Of a stretch of 64,000 nt of DNA, positions 12,095 to 22,194 are shown in pieces. This DNA is from Zygnema cylindricum (Eukaryota > Streptophyta > Zygnematophyceae > Zygnematales > Zygnemataceae), in assembly GCA_037447655.1 (NCBI GenBank), contig JBBHKE010000316.1, positions 154,001 to 218,000 of the forward strand. The letters are read 5' to 3'. How positions within the stretch are numbered: position 1 is the stretch's first letter; the number at the start of each line of letters is the position of its first letter. A model generated the notes under the pieces. The model had not been told where the DNA came from. It ran no database searches and was given only the letters and a program-made list of their open reading frames with translations. The translations under genes were made by a program, and so were the position numbers.

Positions 12095-14404
12095 CCTCTC
12101 CCTCTATCTCTCTCTCCCCCTATCTCTCTCTCCCCCCCGTCTCAACTTCAATGTTTATTTCAATCTTAATCTTAACCTATTAATCTGTCAATCTGTCAAT
12201 CTGTCGATTCCTCAATCCTAATCCCTAATTGTCAATCTCTTACTGTATCGGTCTTCATCCTGAATTTGCAATTTCTTAATGTCAAAAATCTGATCGATTC
12301 TCAATGTTTATTTCGATATAAATCCTGAGCTGTCAACCCTCAATCTCCATCTTCGTCTTTCCTTCTCCATCTGCAATTTAACCTCTTAATCCTTAAACCT
12401 CATCAATCTTAATTCCAATCTCAATATCAATCTCCATCTTAATCTTCATCCTTGATCCCCAATCCTCAATTCGCAATCCTCTATCTCTCAATCCTCAATT
12501 TCAAACTCGATTTCACTTTAAATGCTAATCCACATCCTTGAACTCGATCCTCAATCTTCACCTCCATCTCCATCTCCATCTCCATATAATACTCGATACA
12601 CAATCTTATCTTTAAATCTTCAATCCTTAGTCTCTATCTTAATCTCAACATCCGTACTCATCCTCGATCCTCAACCCAGCTCCATCTCCATCTCGTTACT
12701 CAATCTCATCTTTCAATCTCTCAATCTTTCAATCCTCAATCTCTCAATCCTCAATCCTCAATTTCAATCTCAATCCTCATCCTCGGTCTTGATCTCGACC
12801 TTCACCCCCTTCTCCATCTCCATCTCCTTCTCAATACTTAATACATAATCGTATCCTTAATCCTCAATCCTTAGTATCCATCTCAATTTCAATCTCTATA
12901 TTCACCCTGGATCCTCCGACTTCATCCGAACTCCCTCTTCATCTCCATGTCCATGTTTTTTCTCAATGTTATCTTTTCTACTCTCCATCCTCCCAATTTC
13001 AATTCTCAACCTTGATCTCGATCCTTGATCTCCACATCCATGTCCATCTCAAGGGTCAGATACTCAATCTTACCCTTAATCGTCAATCCGTAGTCTCGAC
13101 CTCGATGTCTATCTCCATCTTCATCCTCAATCCTCGTGTGATCCTTGCCTCCACTTTCCATCTCCATGTTATTGCTCAATGCCATATTTCAATCTGTCAA
13201 TCGTCAATCTTAATCTAAATCCTCATCCTCCCATCTCAAAATCATCAATTCCACCTCATCATCATTATCATCATCATCATCATCACCACCATCATCGTCA
13301 TCATCCTTTAATTACCTCCTTATTATCTCCCCTCTCCATTCTCAAAATCCTTAACTCTCATTCCTCATCCCCTGTCTGCAATCCTTAGATTCAATTTCAA
13401 TCTAAATTCTTCACATTAATCTCAATTTTCTGTCTCAAATCCTAACTTTAATTTTAATTTCAGTTCTAAAACTGGGCTAGTGTGCTATTTTGGACCAGCA
13501 TTGAATGGCAGTATTTTTTTTTTCTGTTGCTGTATTTTTTACGGTCGAATATGGGTATTCTTTTTGGTTTTTTAACTTTTTGTGCACAGAAAGATTATAA
13601 TTTCATGATAAAGATAATGATGATGAGGATGACGATGATAATGATAATAATGATGACGATGATGTTGATGATGATGCAGATGGAGAAGGGTCATCAAGTG
13701 AGGAGGGAGAGGACTTGATTGACCAATTGGATTATGAGCTTTTGGTGGACGATGAAAAATGGGGAAATGGTGAAAATGGGGACAAAAGCGACTTTTCTGA
13801 AGACAACGTAAATGAATCATTACCTTCTCAAAATGAGTCTATTCTGCCGGTTAAAAGTGAGCTTCTGGAGAAAAAGGAAGTTGCAGATAACTCAGAATTA
13901 GATGCGCCCCTAAATAGTTTGGAGGACCCACTCTCTCTTCCTCCAGAATTTTCAGAAAAGTGGTCGGTAGAGCAAGGATTGGGAGGGGAAAGTTCATCGA
14001 AAAACGAAAACTGTGAAGAACTTTCTCATTCAAATAATCACAATGTGGGTCCGAATACTTTTGAAACTGGTACGCTCGAAGCCCAACATTCGAAAGAGGG
14101 TGAGAAAGAGGGAGAGAGAGAGCTTCATACAATGGATGCTTCGGATTCGGTGAATGTAGCGAAAGAGGGAGATTTTGGTAATCAAATCATCGACGAGGAA
14201 AAGAAGGATATTATAATGTCGAAGGAAACCGGAATTAGCGAGGATAATGTGAATTATGATGATCTTGAAAGGATTATGAATGAGATGGGAGCTGTGAGGA
14301 TGAGTATGGGAAAAATGCCCGATGAGAGTAGGAGAGAAATGGCAGCAAAATTAGCGATGCAAGTAGCTCGTTTGTTTGGGAACGAGGATTTTGACGATTT
14401 TTGA
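8072..14404 (+). CDS. Alpha/gamma-adaptin-binding protein p34 (AAGAB)-like, six exons
   Basis: AAGAB/p34 proteins are cytosolic chaperones that bind adaptor-complex subunits during clathrin-coat assembly; they have a degenerate Rab-like GTPase fold. Exons: 8072-8156, 9567-9624, 10486-10624, 11115-11517, 11868-12005 and 13614-14404; phases agree and total 537 codons plus stop. Exon 1 carries the P-loop GPARVGKST. The exon 2/3 junction rebuilds CHGWTIDTKYY, and exon 3 continues ADVAIMV...ALVMVFDMAN. Exon 4 has GNKADKL, like the guanine-specificity NKxD box, and CTDNGIEFIESCALN. Exon 5 has REALSAHMWPGLQLK. The C-terminus holds the family helix DLERIMNEMGAVR...RREMAAKLAMQVARLFG. The protein is longer than typical relatives because exon 6 begins with an Asp/Asn-rich acidic stretch and a long acidic linker. 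The TCATGATAAAG acceptor of exon 6 is weak but is the only one keeping frame. Confidence 0.88.
8321..8516 (+). repeat. CT/CCCTCT tract in AAGAB-like intron 1
   Basis: Long polypyrimidine microsatellite on the coding strand within intron 1. Reading frames through it are artefacts. Confidence 0.8.
8840..9545. repeat. TATGAATAAAG-type repeat field with inverted middle
   Basis: TATGAAT(A)AAGTATGAA words fill about 8880-9010 and 9380-9540, while their complements (TTCATAC, TTATTCAT) fill about 9125-9360. The region can fold back on itself. It lies in intron 1 of the AAGAB-like gene, ending about 20 bases before exon 2. Confidence 0.55.
9691..9822 (+). repeat. CT/CCCTCT tract in AAGAB-like intron 2
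   Basis: Second coding-strand polypyrimidine array of the gene, of the same style as those in introns 1, 3 and 5. Confidence 0.8.
9940..10437. mobile_element. MITE-like insertion in AAGAB-like intron 2
   Basis: The right edge reads CTAACAGCAATTCACGGTGG, the inverse of the CACCGTGAATYGYTATTAG terminus seen at several other sites in the window. Internally GGCCTAACGCCA near 10000 is mirrored by TTGGCGTTAAG near 10331, and AAATAGTGTTATTA by TTAGTGTTATTAACACTAA. The left boundary is approximate. Confidence 0.45.
11031..11112 (+). repeat. CT tract at the end of AAGAB-like intron 3
   Basis: (CT)n and CCCTCC sequence runs to the ACAG acceptor of exon 4 and so doubles as its polypyrimidine tract. 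Confidence 0.75.
12021..12136 (+). repeat. CT microsatellite at the start of AAGAB-like intron 5
   Basis: (CT)n begins about 15 bases after the exon 5 donor. Confidence 0.85.
12150..13445 (+). repeat. Degenerate CTCAATC/CCATCT minisatellite in intron 5
   Basis: Almost 1.3 kb made of drifting 6-8-base words (CTCAATC, CTCAATCC, CCATCTC, TTAATCT) with coding-strand pyrimidine bias. A CAT/ATC microsatellite sits at about 13255-13310. Several open frames here are compositional artefacts. Confidence 0.7.
13614..13684 (+). repeat. GAT/AAT trinucleotide run coding for an acidic tract
   Basis: GAT, GAC and AAT codons follow the exon 6 acceptor and encode about 20 nearly uninterrupted Asp/Asn/Glu residues. 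The tract starts exactly at the inferred splice site. Confidence 0.6.
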
Positions 14405-14518
14405 GATTTTTTTTTTAAATTGCAAATATAGATACGGCAGAAATTGTATGATAATGGAACTAATATATTGTTGAAGTTGAGAAGGTTTTCGATTAAGTGT
14501 GAGAGTTCACTAACGTGG

Positions 14519-14524
14519 AATAAA
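14519..14524 (+). terminator. Candidate polyadenylation signal AATAAA
   Basis: Canonical AATAAA 115 bases after the stop codon of the AAGAB-like gene. This is the only exact copy seen in its likely 3' UTR. Confidence 0.45.
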
Positions 14525-14529
14525 GTTCG

Positions 14530-15263
14530 TTGAAGGTTGGTGCTAAATATTCAATAATTTTGATGAAGGTTTTTGACAAAGTTATCAGTTTTTTCTGGTG
14601 ATATTGGTAACTTTTTTTGTAGATGGTTTGATGTCGGTCGGGCTTTGGATAATGTTTTCAATATGTGGGAGAATAGGCGAATAGGCGAAGTAGTGAGAAC
14701 AAGAAAGAAAAGCGAAAAAAAGAGAGGAAAAAAGACGAAAAAGTGAAAAGAAAAAAAAAACTATAGACACTCCGATGGTATAGATACACTGGTAACCTCC
14801 TTCGGTACAGGTAAGGTATGGGTATGTTATGGTAAACTATACATGGTGTAGTATGGTATGGTATATGGTATATGTTTTTTTAAGGCTAACTTAGGTTTTT
14901 TTGTTTTGCACCTTCATCAGTTTTTCATTGCAAATTCACAAATTCTGTTTTAAGCCACATCTTTTCGACCTTTTACTAAAAATAGGTTTTGTCATGTTTT
15001 CTTATTTTTCTTCCATTGAATACTACCAAAATGGAAAGCTGGTCAACTACGGAGAAACATATAATTGTAAACAAACATATTTATTAGAAAATAATCCCTG
15101 TTTAAACATACAGCCGGGAACCCAAATTCCCAATTTGAAGCTTCTTTATGAATCACAAAATCAATTTGTCTTTAGGAATTTTAGGGTTTTAAGGGTTTTT
15201 TTGGATTTTTTGTTTGAGAAATTATCAATTTGTATCAAGACTCTAAATTGTCCTAAAAAATAA
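14530..15263. other. Intergenic; one unsupported open frame
   Basis: A 120-codon open frame at 14901-15263 has no recognisable motif and an AT-driven composition; I do not call it. A GGTATGGTATATG repeat lies at about 14810-14870. Confidence 0.4.
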
Positions 15264-15610
15264 ACAGGTTACTGAAAAATCGTATTAAATCTTACAGGTT
15301 ACAGAGATCGTATTAGCCCATGAACTGTTTACAGACTAACTGTATTAAATCGTAAACAGATTACACAATAATTTTATTAAATGGAAAACAGGTTACAAAG
15401 TAGTCGTGTAAATCGTAAACAAGTTAAAGAATAATCATATTAAATCAAAAACCTGTTACAAGATAATTGTATTACATCATAAACAGGTTACGAAATTACT
15501 GTATTGAAACGTGAACAGGTTACAAAACAATTATATGAAATCATGAATAGGCCACAAAATAATTGCATTAAATCATAAACAAGTTCCAAAATAAATTATA
15601 CGCATCCAAA
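15264..15610 (+). repeat. Tandem repeat of about 38 bp
   Basis: Eight or nine units around AACAGGTTACAAAATAATTG followed by TATTAAATCRTA; the AGGTTAC word recurs at a spacing near 38 bases. Units diverge from one another by perhaps 20-30 percent, so the array is old. Confidence 0.7.
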
Positions 15611-16255
15611 ACAACCCTAATCAAATCGACCAATAGTATCATCCATACCATCAAGGTGTGCATTTCACACTCCTTAGCAACAAACGAGTGTGAAATACCG
15701 CACATACGTAAAAACCATTTGTGTCAAAGAAGGTTCCAAAACGAAACAGAAAATATACTATCCATGAGGCGAATAAAAACAACATTTAGGAAATATGAAT
15801 CTTGAACCTTTGTAAGTTATTCCTAATGGGAATAAAACAACATGTAAGAAAAATTAATCTTTTACCTTTGTAAGTAATCGAGGGCCAGTGACATAAGGTG
15901 AGTAAAATGGTTATGCCATCTAAGGATTTGAGGGAGGAGTTTTGCTATAAAATAATAAAGTAAGTAGAGAATGATGAGTAAAAGAGAAAAAACAAAGATG
16001 GTAGGAAAAAAAAAAGACAAATAAAATCAAAACAACTAAACAAACAAGTGCAATAGGTGTACTAGTTTATATTCAAAGAGTTTCTAGTGTTTTTTGATAC
16101 GGTAGCATATGTAAATTAATTATGTATTCAACGAAGTGACAAGATATGTAATAAAATTGGTATGCAAGAGTTTTTGATCCGTGAGAGGTTAACCAAACTA
16201 TATGTGATTTACCCTTATCTTGAGGAAAAACAATACACTAAAAAAAATGGTACAG
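15611..16255. other. Intergenic, nothing recognised
   Basis: AT-rich sequence without a supported gene, RNA or regular repeat. Confidence 0.4.
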
Positions 16256-16490
16256 TAAAAGTACACCGTGTATCACTATTAGTGTTAAACTGTTAATAAC
16301 TTTTTCGTCACTAAAAAGTGAAAACATCTTTTCTCCGTACACACTTGTCCGATTTTCACACGAAGACCGCCAATCCGAAGGTGATAATCTCGGCTTTCAA
16401 TCGCAACCGTCAGATCCATAATCCGACAAGCGTGTACGGGGAAAAGATGTTTTAAGTGGCAAAAAAAACATTAACACTAATAGCTAGTGT
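16256..16490. mobile_element. MITE, copy 1 (partner at 46905-47205)
   Basis: Begins with ACACCGTGTATCACTATTAG. The internal arms GAAAACATCTTTTCTCCGTACAC and its mirror near 16430-16455 form a long hairpin around a short centre. The same sequence in reverse orientation occurs at about 46905-47110, so this is a mobile family. No transposase is encoded. Confidence 0.65.
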
Positions 16491-16670
16491 TGGGCAGAGG
16501 TCGCAAACGGTCAACCGAAACCGTGACCGACCGTTAACCGACCGCCCGCGCCGGATCCGGAACGGATTCGGTTGCCAAATTTTGGGGGTCGGGCGGTTAC
16601 GGTCGGTTGATTCACCAGGAAAAAAAAAACGGTCGGTTACGGTCGGTCAACCAAAAAACCAAAAAAAATG
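16491..16670 (+). repeat. CGGTC-rich repeat, copy 1 (partner at 50580-50715)
   Basis: GAGGTCGCAAACGGTCAACC opens the block; CGGTTACGGTCGGTTGA and ACCGACCG words repeat internally in both orientations. The segment around CGGATTCGGTTGCCAAATTT and the following GGGGGTCG is matched by the reverse complement of 50580-50715. Confidence 0.55.
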
Positions 16671-16841
16671 AAAATTTTGTACTGTCCCTATAATCCAACA
16701 TTATTGTACTTTGTACTCTTTGGCATCGTGGAAGTACGTGACATCATGATTAGCGTCGCAAATCTGACACGGTACTGTAGTAAGCTATTTATTTCGCAAA
16801 TCAAAGGGAATGCGACAAAGCGTCGCAAATCTGACATGGTA

Positions 16842-16863
16842 CACCGTCAATCGCTATTAGAGT
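16842..16863 (+). repeat. MITE-type terminus
   Basis: ACACCGTCAATCGCTATTAG matches the shared terminal motif of the MITEs in this window. A partner end was not fixed, though TTAGTGTTATTAACACTAA follows at about 16892. Confidence 0.45.
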
Positions 16864-16869
16864 AAAGGA

Positions 16870-18296
16870 ATAAATAGCGTAAAAAAACAATTAGTGTTAT
16901 TAACACTAATCGGGATTTTTTTTTTTTTGAAAAAAATATATATATACTAATTAATCCCTAACTGTATTTTGGGTTGTCCTGAATAATATATACCCGCCCA
17001 TTCTATGTCTACATTAATATGTGTACCCTTACAAAATCTGACAATTCGTACGCCGTCGCGCTGTTCACACGGTCGACAAACGAACATATGAGAACCTGAT
17101 TTTTGTCGACGAGTTTACGTCTCTTTCTTCCAGTGCACATTCACATGTGTGCGCAATAATGTTAAGTGTTTTTTTATGCTTTTGTAATTCAAAAAGTAAC
17201 ATTTCATACGGAGATACCTTGTCCGTACGACACACTATTTCCATCACAGCGTACTTGCACTATTAACGCTAATTGAAAAAAAAACCTAATTAGAATAATG
17301 GAAAAAATAGAATTATGGATTGTATTTCAGGTTTTTTTTTTTTTTTTNNNNNNNNNNATTAACATGCCTGTTGTTTAAAATACGTAATGTCTCCGGACTG
17401 TAAAATCTTTGCCGGAAAGAAATACGGTTTTTTCCTGAAAGTCAGCAGAGTGAAGGAGATCTCTGAGGTACATTGACGAGGTACACTTGTGAAGTACACG
17501 TACGTCATACGCAGGTACGATTTCCAGACGAAAAAGGTCGGTTTCCAGATATTCGATGATTTTTGAGATTTGGTAGTCAGCTTACGTGGAACCACTCATA
17601 TCAGAACACGTATGTAAAACTTTTGACAAAAGATACGCGATGTACCCGAGGCCTCTGTAATGCATAAAATTTGTTGTCCGTACAATTACAGAGACCTCCT
17701 CGTGTAACCATACCCCAAGAATTTAATCATTAGAATTTCAGAATTAGTACTTTTTTGTCGGTTACATTTTGCGGCGTCTACCTTTAAGTCACGGAACGAA
17801 AATCACGGCATACGTGGCGTATTAGACAATTTGACTTTTTCGCTAAAATAACATATTATATAAAAAAATAAAAAAATAAAATTAAAAAATACTATATATC
17901 GCGATTATTTATGCTGGTCTCGGTACGATATATCGAGGATCCTGCTCGATCGATATTCGATGTATCGAATATCGAAATTATCGCGATATGAATTTACCCG
18001 ATACCCAACACTTGTAAAACTACAACTATTGTAGTTTTATCAAGGGAATTGCTAATGGCAGAGATTATTTTTGCTTCGCGCAGATAGTTGTCAGAAATTG
18101 TACGTACCTTTAAGTTTAGATTTGACGGTCAATCTGTCAAACAACTTTGACTGGCGAAATATTATAACGGCGGTTAGAAAAGTGTCCCGGTTGCGAACGT
18201 CGACCGTCATAAAAAAAAAAATCACACGACTGGCGCAAGTTTACTGTAACAGAACTGCGACAGCCACATATAAATAAAAATGGCGCACACCGACAT
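16870..18296. other. Intergenic, low-copy-looking spacer
   Basis: No supported gene. It contains the 10-base assembly gap at 17348-17357, and at about 17890-18005 a cluster of overlapping palindromes (ATCGCGAT, ATCGAT, CGATAT). Confidence 0.4.
17348..17357. other. Assembly gap (10 N)
   Basis: Ten N follow a poly-T run, so the real gap length is unknown and the break was probably caused by the homopolymer. Confidence 0.98.
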
Positions 18297-19200
18297 TTGA
18301 CTTACGACGTCTCTATGTACTTCAAACTTAGAGATTTTTTTTTTGTTTTTTAGCGTAGATCTGGCGGACCCGGATTTCGGGTGTCCCTATGTGTGCCAAA
18401 CGAAATTGTCACCTAGGGCGTGACCATTGTATACGTCAACAATGCCCGTGACGGTTGTCAACGTCTACAATCTGTGATGACCCACGTTATTTTTCGTAAC
18501 TGCTTGTGACTTCGCGTGACTTTTCGTGACATTGTAGACCTACCGCCCTCCAACCTGTGCCGTTTCACAGTTGAACAAGATGCGTCTTGACTTTGCGTCT
18601 ATTGTCGGCTCGACGTGAAATGGCATCAGAACCTTGAGACCCCTACAAAAAAAAAATCCGTACCGGATAGAAACCGACAAAACGAAACAAACTGTGTACT
18701 TCTCTTTGTCGTATTAAACAAAAACGGACAAAACATAGCGAATCGTGTACACTTCCACGTCGCTTAAAATCGTTTGAATTTTTTTAAAAAATACGGCAAG
18801 TGCGAATATATGTTCCTATAAGGTTGAAGATGACGTTTTTTGTCGTCGAAGTGGGTTGAAAAACACAAGATGACAACATATACACCTTGAATCGTTGTTA
18901 GACTTATGTATTATATATCGGCGCCCCAAAAATTTGACATTGATACCTTAAATAGAATAAATTATACTATTTAAGGACGTGGACCATAATCTGCCACGTC
19001 TCCGACACTAAATTAGCATCAATGACACTAATAATTTCTTTAGTCTAACAACGATTCACGGTGCAGTACATCTTAAATTCGATGATGACGCAAAATGTAC
19101 TTCTCTTTTTCTCTATTTTTTTGTACGGTCGAAACTTACGCTGTACGGCTCTATGTTTTACAGGAAACCGACTAAAAAAAGCCCTTACTTCAGCACACAG
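18297..19200 (+). mobile_element. MITE-like repeat family B, copy 1, carrying a nested insertion
   Basis: About 700 bases of sequence that recurs inverted at 47213-47930, partly in direct orientation at 49787-50090, and more distantly at 58195-58780. Shared landmarks are TAGCGNAGATC-GGACCCGG, ATGCCCGTGACGGTTG and CACGTTATTTTT-GTAACTGCTTGTGAC. No protein is encoded. The copy is interrupted at 18882-19066 by a smaller MITE. Confidence 0.65.
18882..19066. mobile_element. Nested 185-bp MITE
   Basis: The left end CACCTTGAATCGTTGTTAG and the right end CTAACAACGATTCACGGTG are inverted repeats of about 22 bases. The related copy near 47.35 kb reads straight through at this point, giving an empty site. 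The flanking dinucleotides (TA on the left, CA on the right) suggest a short, partly decayed target duplication. Confidence 0.65.
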
Positions 19201-19504
19201 AGACACACCCTAATGTACTACATAAATTTCTGTGCCTTGGCATGACAAGTCACAATATGGAGACGTGGATATCCTCCGCGGGCGGCTTTACCCCCGGCCG
19301 CATGTTCACCAACCCCTACCAAAAAAAAGAGCGTCCAGGTAAGTTTTTGTAGTCGTAGAGATTCGGCCGTGACGATTATAACATTTCCTATCAGTATATA
19401 AATAAGAGTCTTTCAGATGCCCTTCCGGAAAGCCTTATATAGGCGGTGTGTCCGTTTTCTTTTCGTCCGCAGTACGGATTGCCATGTTGTTTATTGCGTT
19501 CTTA

Positions 19505-20215
19505 ACCGTCGATGTGAAGACCACCGTACGGATGGCGTGATGAAATATTGTCGTGCGTCAGCGGTAGAGACCGCCGTACAGCTAGCACGACGTTGCCGTG
19601 CCTCGGCAGTACATACTCCCGTACTGCAGGCATAATGTTACGGTGCCGTGCGTCGGCAGTACACACTGCCGTACGCAGGCACAATGTTACGGTGCCGTGC
19701 GTCGGCAGTACATACTGCCGTACGCAGGCACAATGTTACGGTGCCGTGCGTCGGCAGTACATACTACCGTACCGCAGGCACAATGTTACGCTGCCGTGCG
19801 TCGGCAGTACATATTGTCGTACCGCTGCCGCAATTTAACATTGCCGTGCGTCAGCAGTAAGACCGCTGTACCGCTGGCGCAATCCAGAACGTTGTTCGAC
19901 CCTCCGAAAATCCTTATTTAGGCGATGTGTCTGTTTCCGTCCATCCGCAGTACGGACGGCCGTACCGTGGGCACATTGTGACGTTGTTGTGCGACAGTCC
20001 GCAGTACGGACTGCCGAACCGCTGGCGTAGTATAAAATTGCCAACCGTCGCACTAAAGAGAGCCGTACGGATGGCGTAGTATAAAATTGCCAAACGTCGC
20101 TGTGCAGATCGCCGTATGGCTGACATAATGCTATGCTGACAACCGTCGGTTTACAGACCGCCGTACTGCTGGCGTAATGTTACACTGACAACCGTCAGTG
20201 TTGAGACGTTGTACC
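19505..20215 (+). repeat. About 50-bp hairpin satellite in Helitron A
   Basis: Units start at about 19557, 19602, 19652, 19701, 19750, 19800 and 19850 (steps of 45-50), then drift to about 20215. The core units carry the perfect stem GGCAGTACATACTGCC, with CCGTACCGCAGG and AATGTTACGGTGCCGTGCG between. Open frames here only repeat the unit. Confidence 0.8.
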
Positions 20216-20229
20216 GCTACATCCGAATC

Positions 20230-20754
20230 GTAATTAGAGTAATGAAAAAATTAGAGTAAAAAAACCAAAACAAACAATTAGAGTAATGAACTCTAATTTC
20301 CGTGATAGAACTTTTTCACAGAGGAAGTTTACTCTAATTTATTTAGGTATTCTATATTGGGTTATGTCAGTAATAATAATCGGCGCTGAAATTAAGAACA
20401 CTAAATTACGTAGACGTTCAAAATCTGTCAGTCCGTATAGTTTTGACGTCATTATGACGTTGGTACTATTTGTCACGGTGAATGTCAGTTAATGTTCACA
20501 CTGACGACGATGCTGTCGACGAACGAGAGTTACGCGAACGGCTTTTTTTCGATGAGATTCATTTTTCGTTTAGTGCGATTTCACGTGCGTGAGCGATTCT
20601 ATTAAATCATTAATTGTACCTTTTTGCTTAAAAAAATACAATTTTGCACGGTCGAAATTCGTCCGTACTCCACACTATTTAAAACAAACCTATATTACAT
20701 TTTTTTTACGCTAATTAAACTTACCTAAATTAGAATAATGAAAAAAATAGAATC
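20230..20754. other. Helitron A interior without a supported gene
   Basis: TAATTAGAGTAATGAAAAAATTAGAG near 20233 and AATTAGAATAATGAAAAAAATAG near 20727 look like related, same-orientation ends of an insertion, but the boundaries are not clear. Confidence 0.35.
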
Positions 20755-21250
20755 GTGCAGTACATTTTTGTACATTTCCTGACGATGTCCCTATAGGATT
20801 TTTAGGGCTTTAGAGTACATTTCCTTACATTCCGTATGTTTGAGTATAACTGCCCCACACTTTTCATACATTAAGTACATCGTCCGTAGTTTCTGTACCT
20901 GTTAAGGTTATTTATTTTAGGGTTTGTAGGGTTCATTTCCGTACAGTCACGTATGTTTCAATATAGCTACGCCACACTTTTCGTGCAGTTACGTACAGTG
21001 GTAGTACATTTTCGTACATATTAGGGTAATTAAAGGGGGGATTTTTGGGATTTTAGGGTACATTGCCGTACATTCCTTCATATTTGAGTACGACTGCCAA
21101 AAAATTGTTGTACCATTAGGTTTTGTATGGTACACTTTCCGTATATTACTGTACATTTCTGTTCAATTTCCGTACATTTTAAGATTTTTTAAGGATTTTC
21201 TATGATTACGCTCTCCGTACATTTTTGTACATGTTCGTACATCGGAAACT
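20755..21250 (+). repeat. GTACATTTCCGTACATT tandem repeat
   Basis: Three to four loose units of about 150 bases, each with GTACATTTCC, CGTATGTTTGAGTA, CTGCCCCACACTTTTC and TTTTAGGG words. The repeat lies within Helitron A. Confidence 0.6.
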
Positions 21251-21399
21251 AAAAGGATTTTAAGAAAAGTATAAAAGAAGCGAATACTACGTTAAAATCG
21301 GAAAAAAATCCAAATTCGTACAAATTGGACAATTAGGGCTCAAACCATTACATTGGCTAAAAATTGTATACAAGCATAAACACACACAACACGAAACTC

Positions 21400-21414
21400 G
21401 CCCGTGTAACGGGC
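21400..21414 (+). terminator. Helitron A 3' hairpin
   Basis: GCCCGTGTAACGGGC has a 6-bp perfect stem and a 3-base loop. It stands nine bases before CTTG, matching the Helitron 3' subterminal hairpin in form and position. Confidence 0.7.
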
Positions 21415-21427
21415 TCATTTTGTCTTG

Positions 21428-21916
21428 TCAGTATATAAATAAGAGTCTTTCAGACGCCTTTGTGGAAAGCCTTATATAGGCGGTGTGTCTGTTTTCTGTC
21501 CGTCCGCAGTACGGATTGTCGTACCGTTTATAGCGTTGTCAACCGTCAATGTGCAGATCGCCGTACGGATGGCGTAATGTAATATTGCCGTGCGTCAGCG
21601 GTAGAGACCGCCGTACCGCTGGCACCACGTAGCGTTGCCGTGCGTCGGCAGTACATACTGCCGTACCGCAGGCACAATGTTGCGGTGCCGTGCGTCGGCA
21701 GTACATACTGCCGTACCGCAGGCACAATGTTACGGTGCCGTCAATTGTCTCTACGAACGACTACAGGAAAAGGCACAGGTCCATCCATCCAGGTAAAAGG
21801 TACGGGTGGTCGTTTTTGTAACGGGCATGAAAAATTGGCATGAAAAAAGGGCATGAAAAACAGGCGTGATAAACTGAACAGGGTACATGCCCGTGTAACG
21901 GGCGTTGATTTACTAG
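21428..21916 (+). mobile_element. Non-autonomous Helitron B
   Basis: A 489-bp element that starts with TCAGTATATAAATAAGAG and shares its first 300 or so bases with Helitron A, including a short version of the hairpin satellite (about 21590-21740). It ends with hairpin GCCCGTGTAACGGGC at 21889-21903, nine bases, and CTAG at 21913-21916, then T. All canonical Helitron end features are present. It lies about 280 bases upstream of the putative TATA box of the GLG1-like gene. Confidence 0.8.
21889..21903 (+). terminator. Helitron B 3' hairpin
   Basis: Identical 15-base hairpin to that of Helitron A, nine bases before the terminal CTAG. Confidence 0.75.
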
Positions 21917-22194
21917 TCACAAAAAAACAAAAAGGTACCAACACGCGATATGATGGCTTTTGTTTGATTTTTTCCATTTATTTTTTACTCTACCTGAAGT
22001 TCCAGCATTGACAAGACCGAAAACGTTAATCCCAACGAATTGTACAAAGTTCAGTTGAGAGCAAAGTCCAAAGGCGGCCACATATGTTAAATTTGTTTAC
22101 AGGTCGCACGCTTTCCTAAAACATATGTCAGCGGCTGTTTTTTTTTGTACCGTCATTTTATCTTTTGTTTTTGCCCGAGCCAGTCATATGCCTC

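Larger units (their letters stand above)
19391..21427 (+). mobile_element. Non-autonomous Helitron A
   Basis: The 5' end TCAGTATATAAATAAGAG follows an A at 19390, as expected for insertion between A and T. The 3' end has the hairpin GCCCGTGTAACGGGC at 21400-21414, nine bases, then CTTG at 21424-21427 (canonical CTRR with one change), followed by T. The interior includes a 50-bp hairpin satellite (19505-20215) and GTAC-rich tandem repeats (20755-21250). No Rep/helicase is present. The next Helitron begins at the very next base. Confidence 0.75.

Noticed and set aside
14901-15263. 120-codon open frame downstream of the AAGAB-like gene
   Set aside because: AT-driven composition, no motif, runs into the tandem repeat.
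19548-20126. Several overlapping open frames with repeated HNVTVPCVGSTYCRT-like protein
   Set aside because: They are translations of the 50-bp hairpin satellite in multiple frames on both strands.
19505-20215. CRISPR-like array (regular 50-bp hairpin repeats)
   Set aside because: Units are contiguous without unique spacers, the DNA is eukaryotic, and the array sits inside a Helitron.
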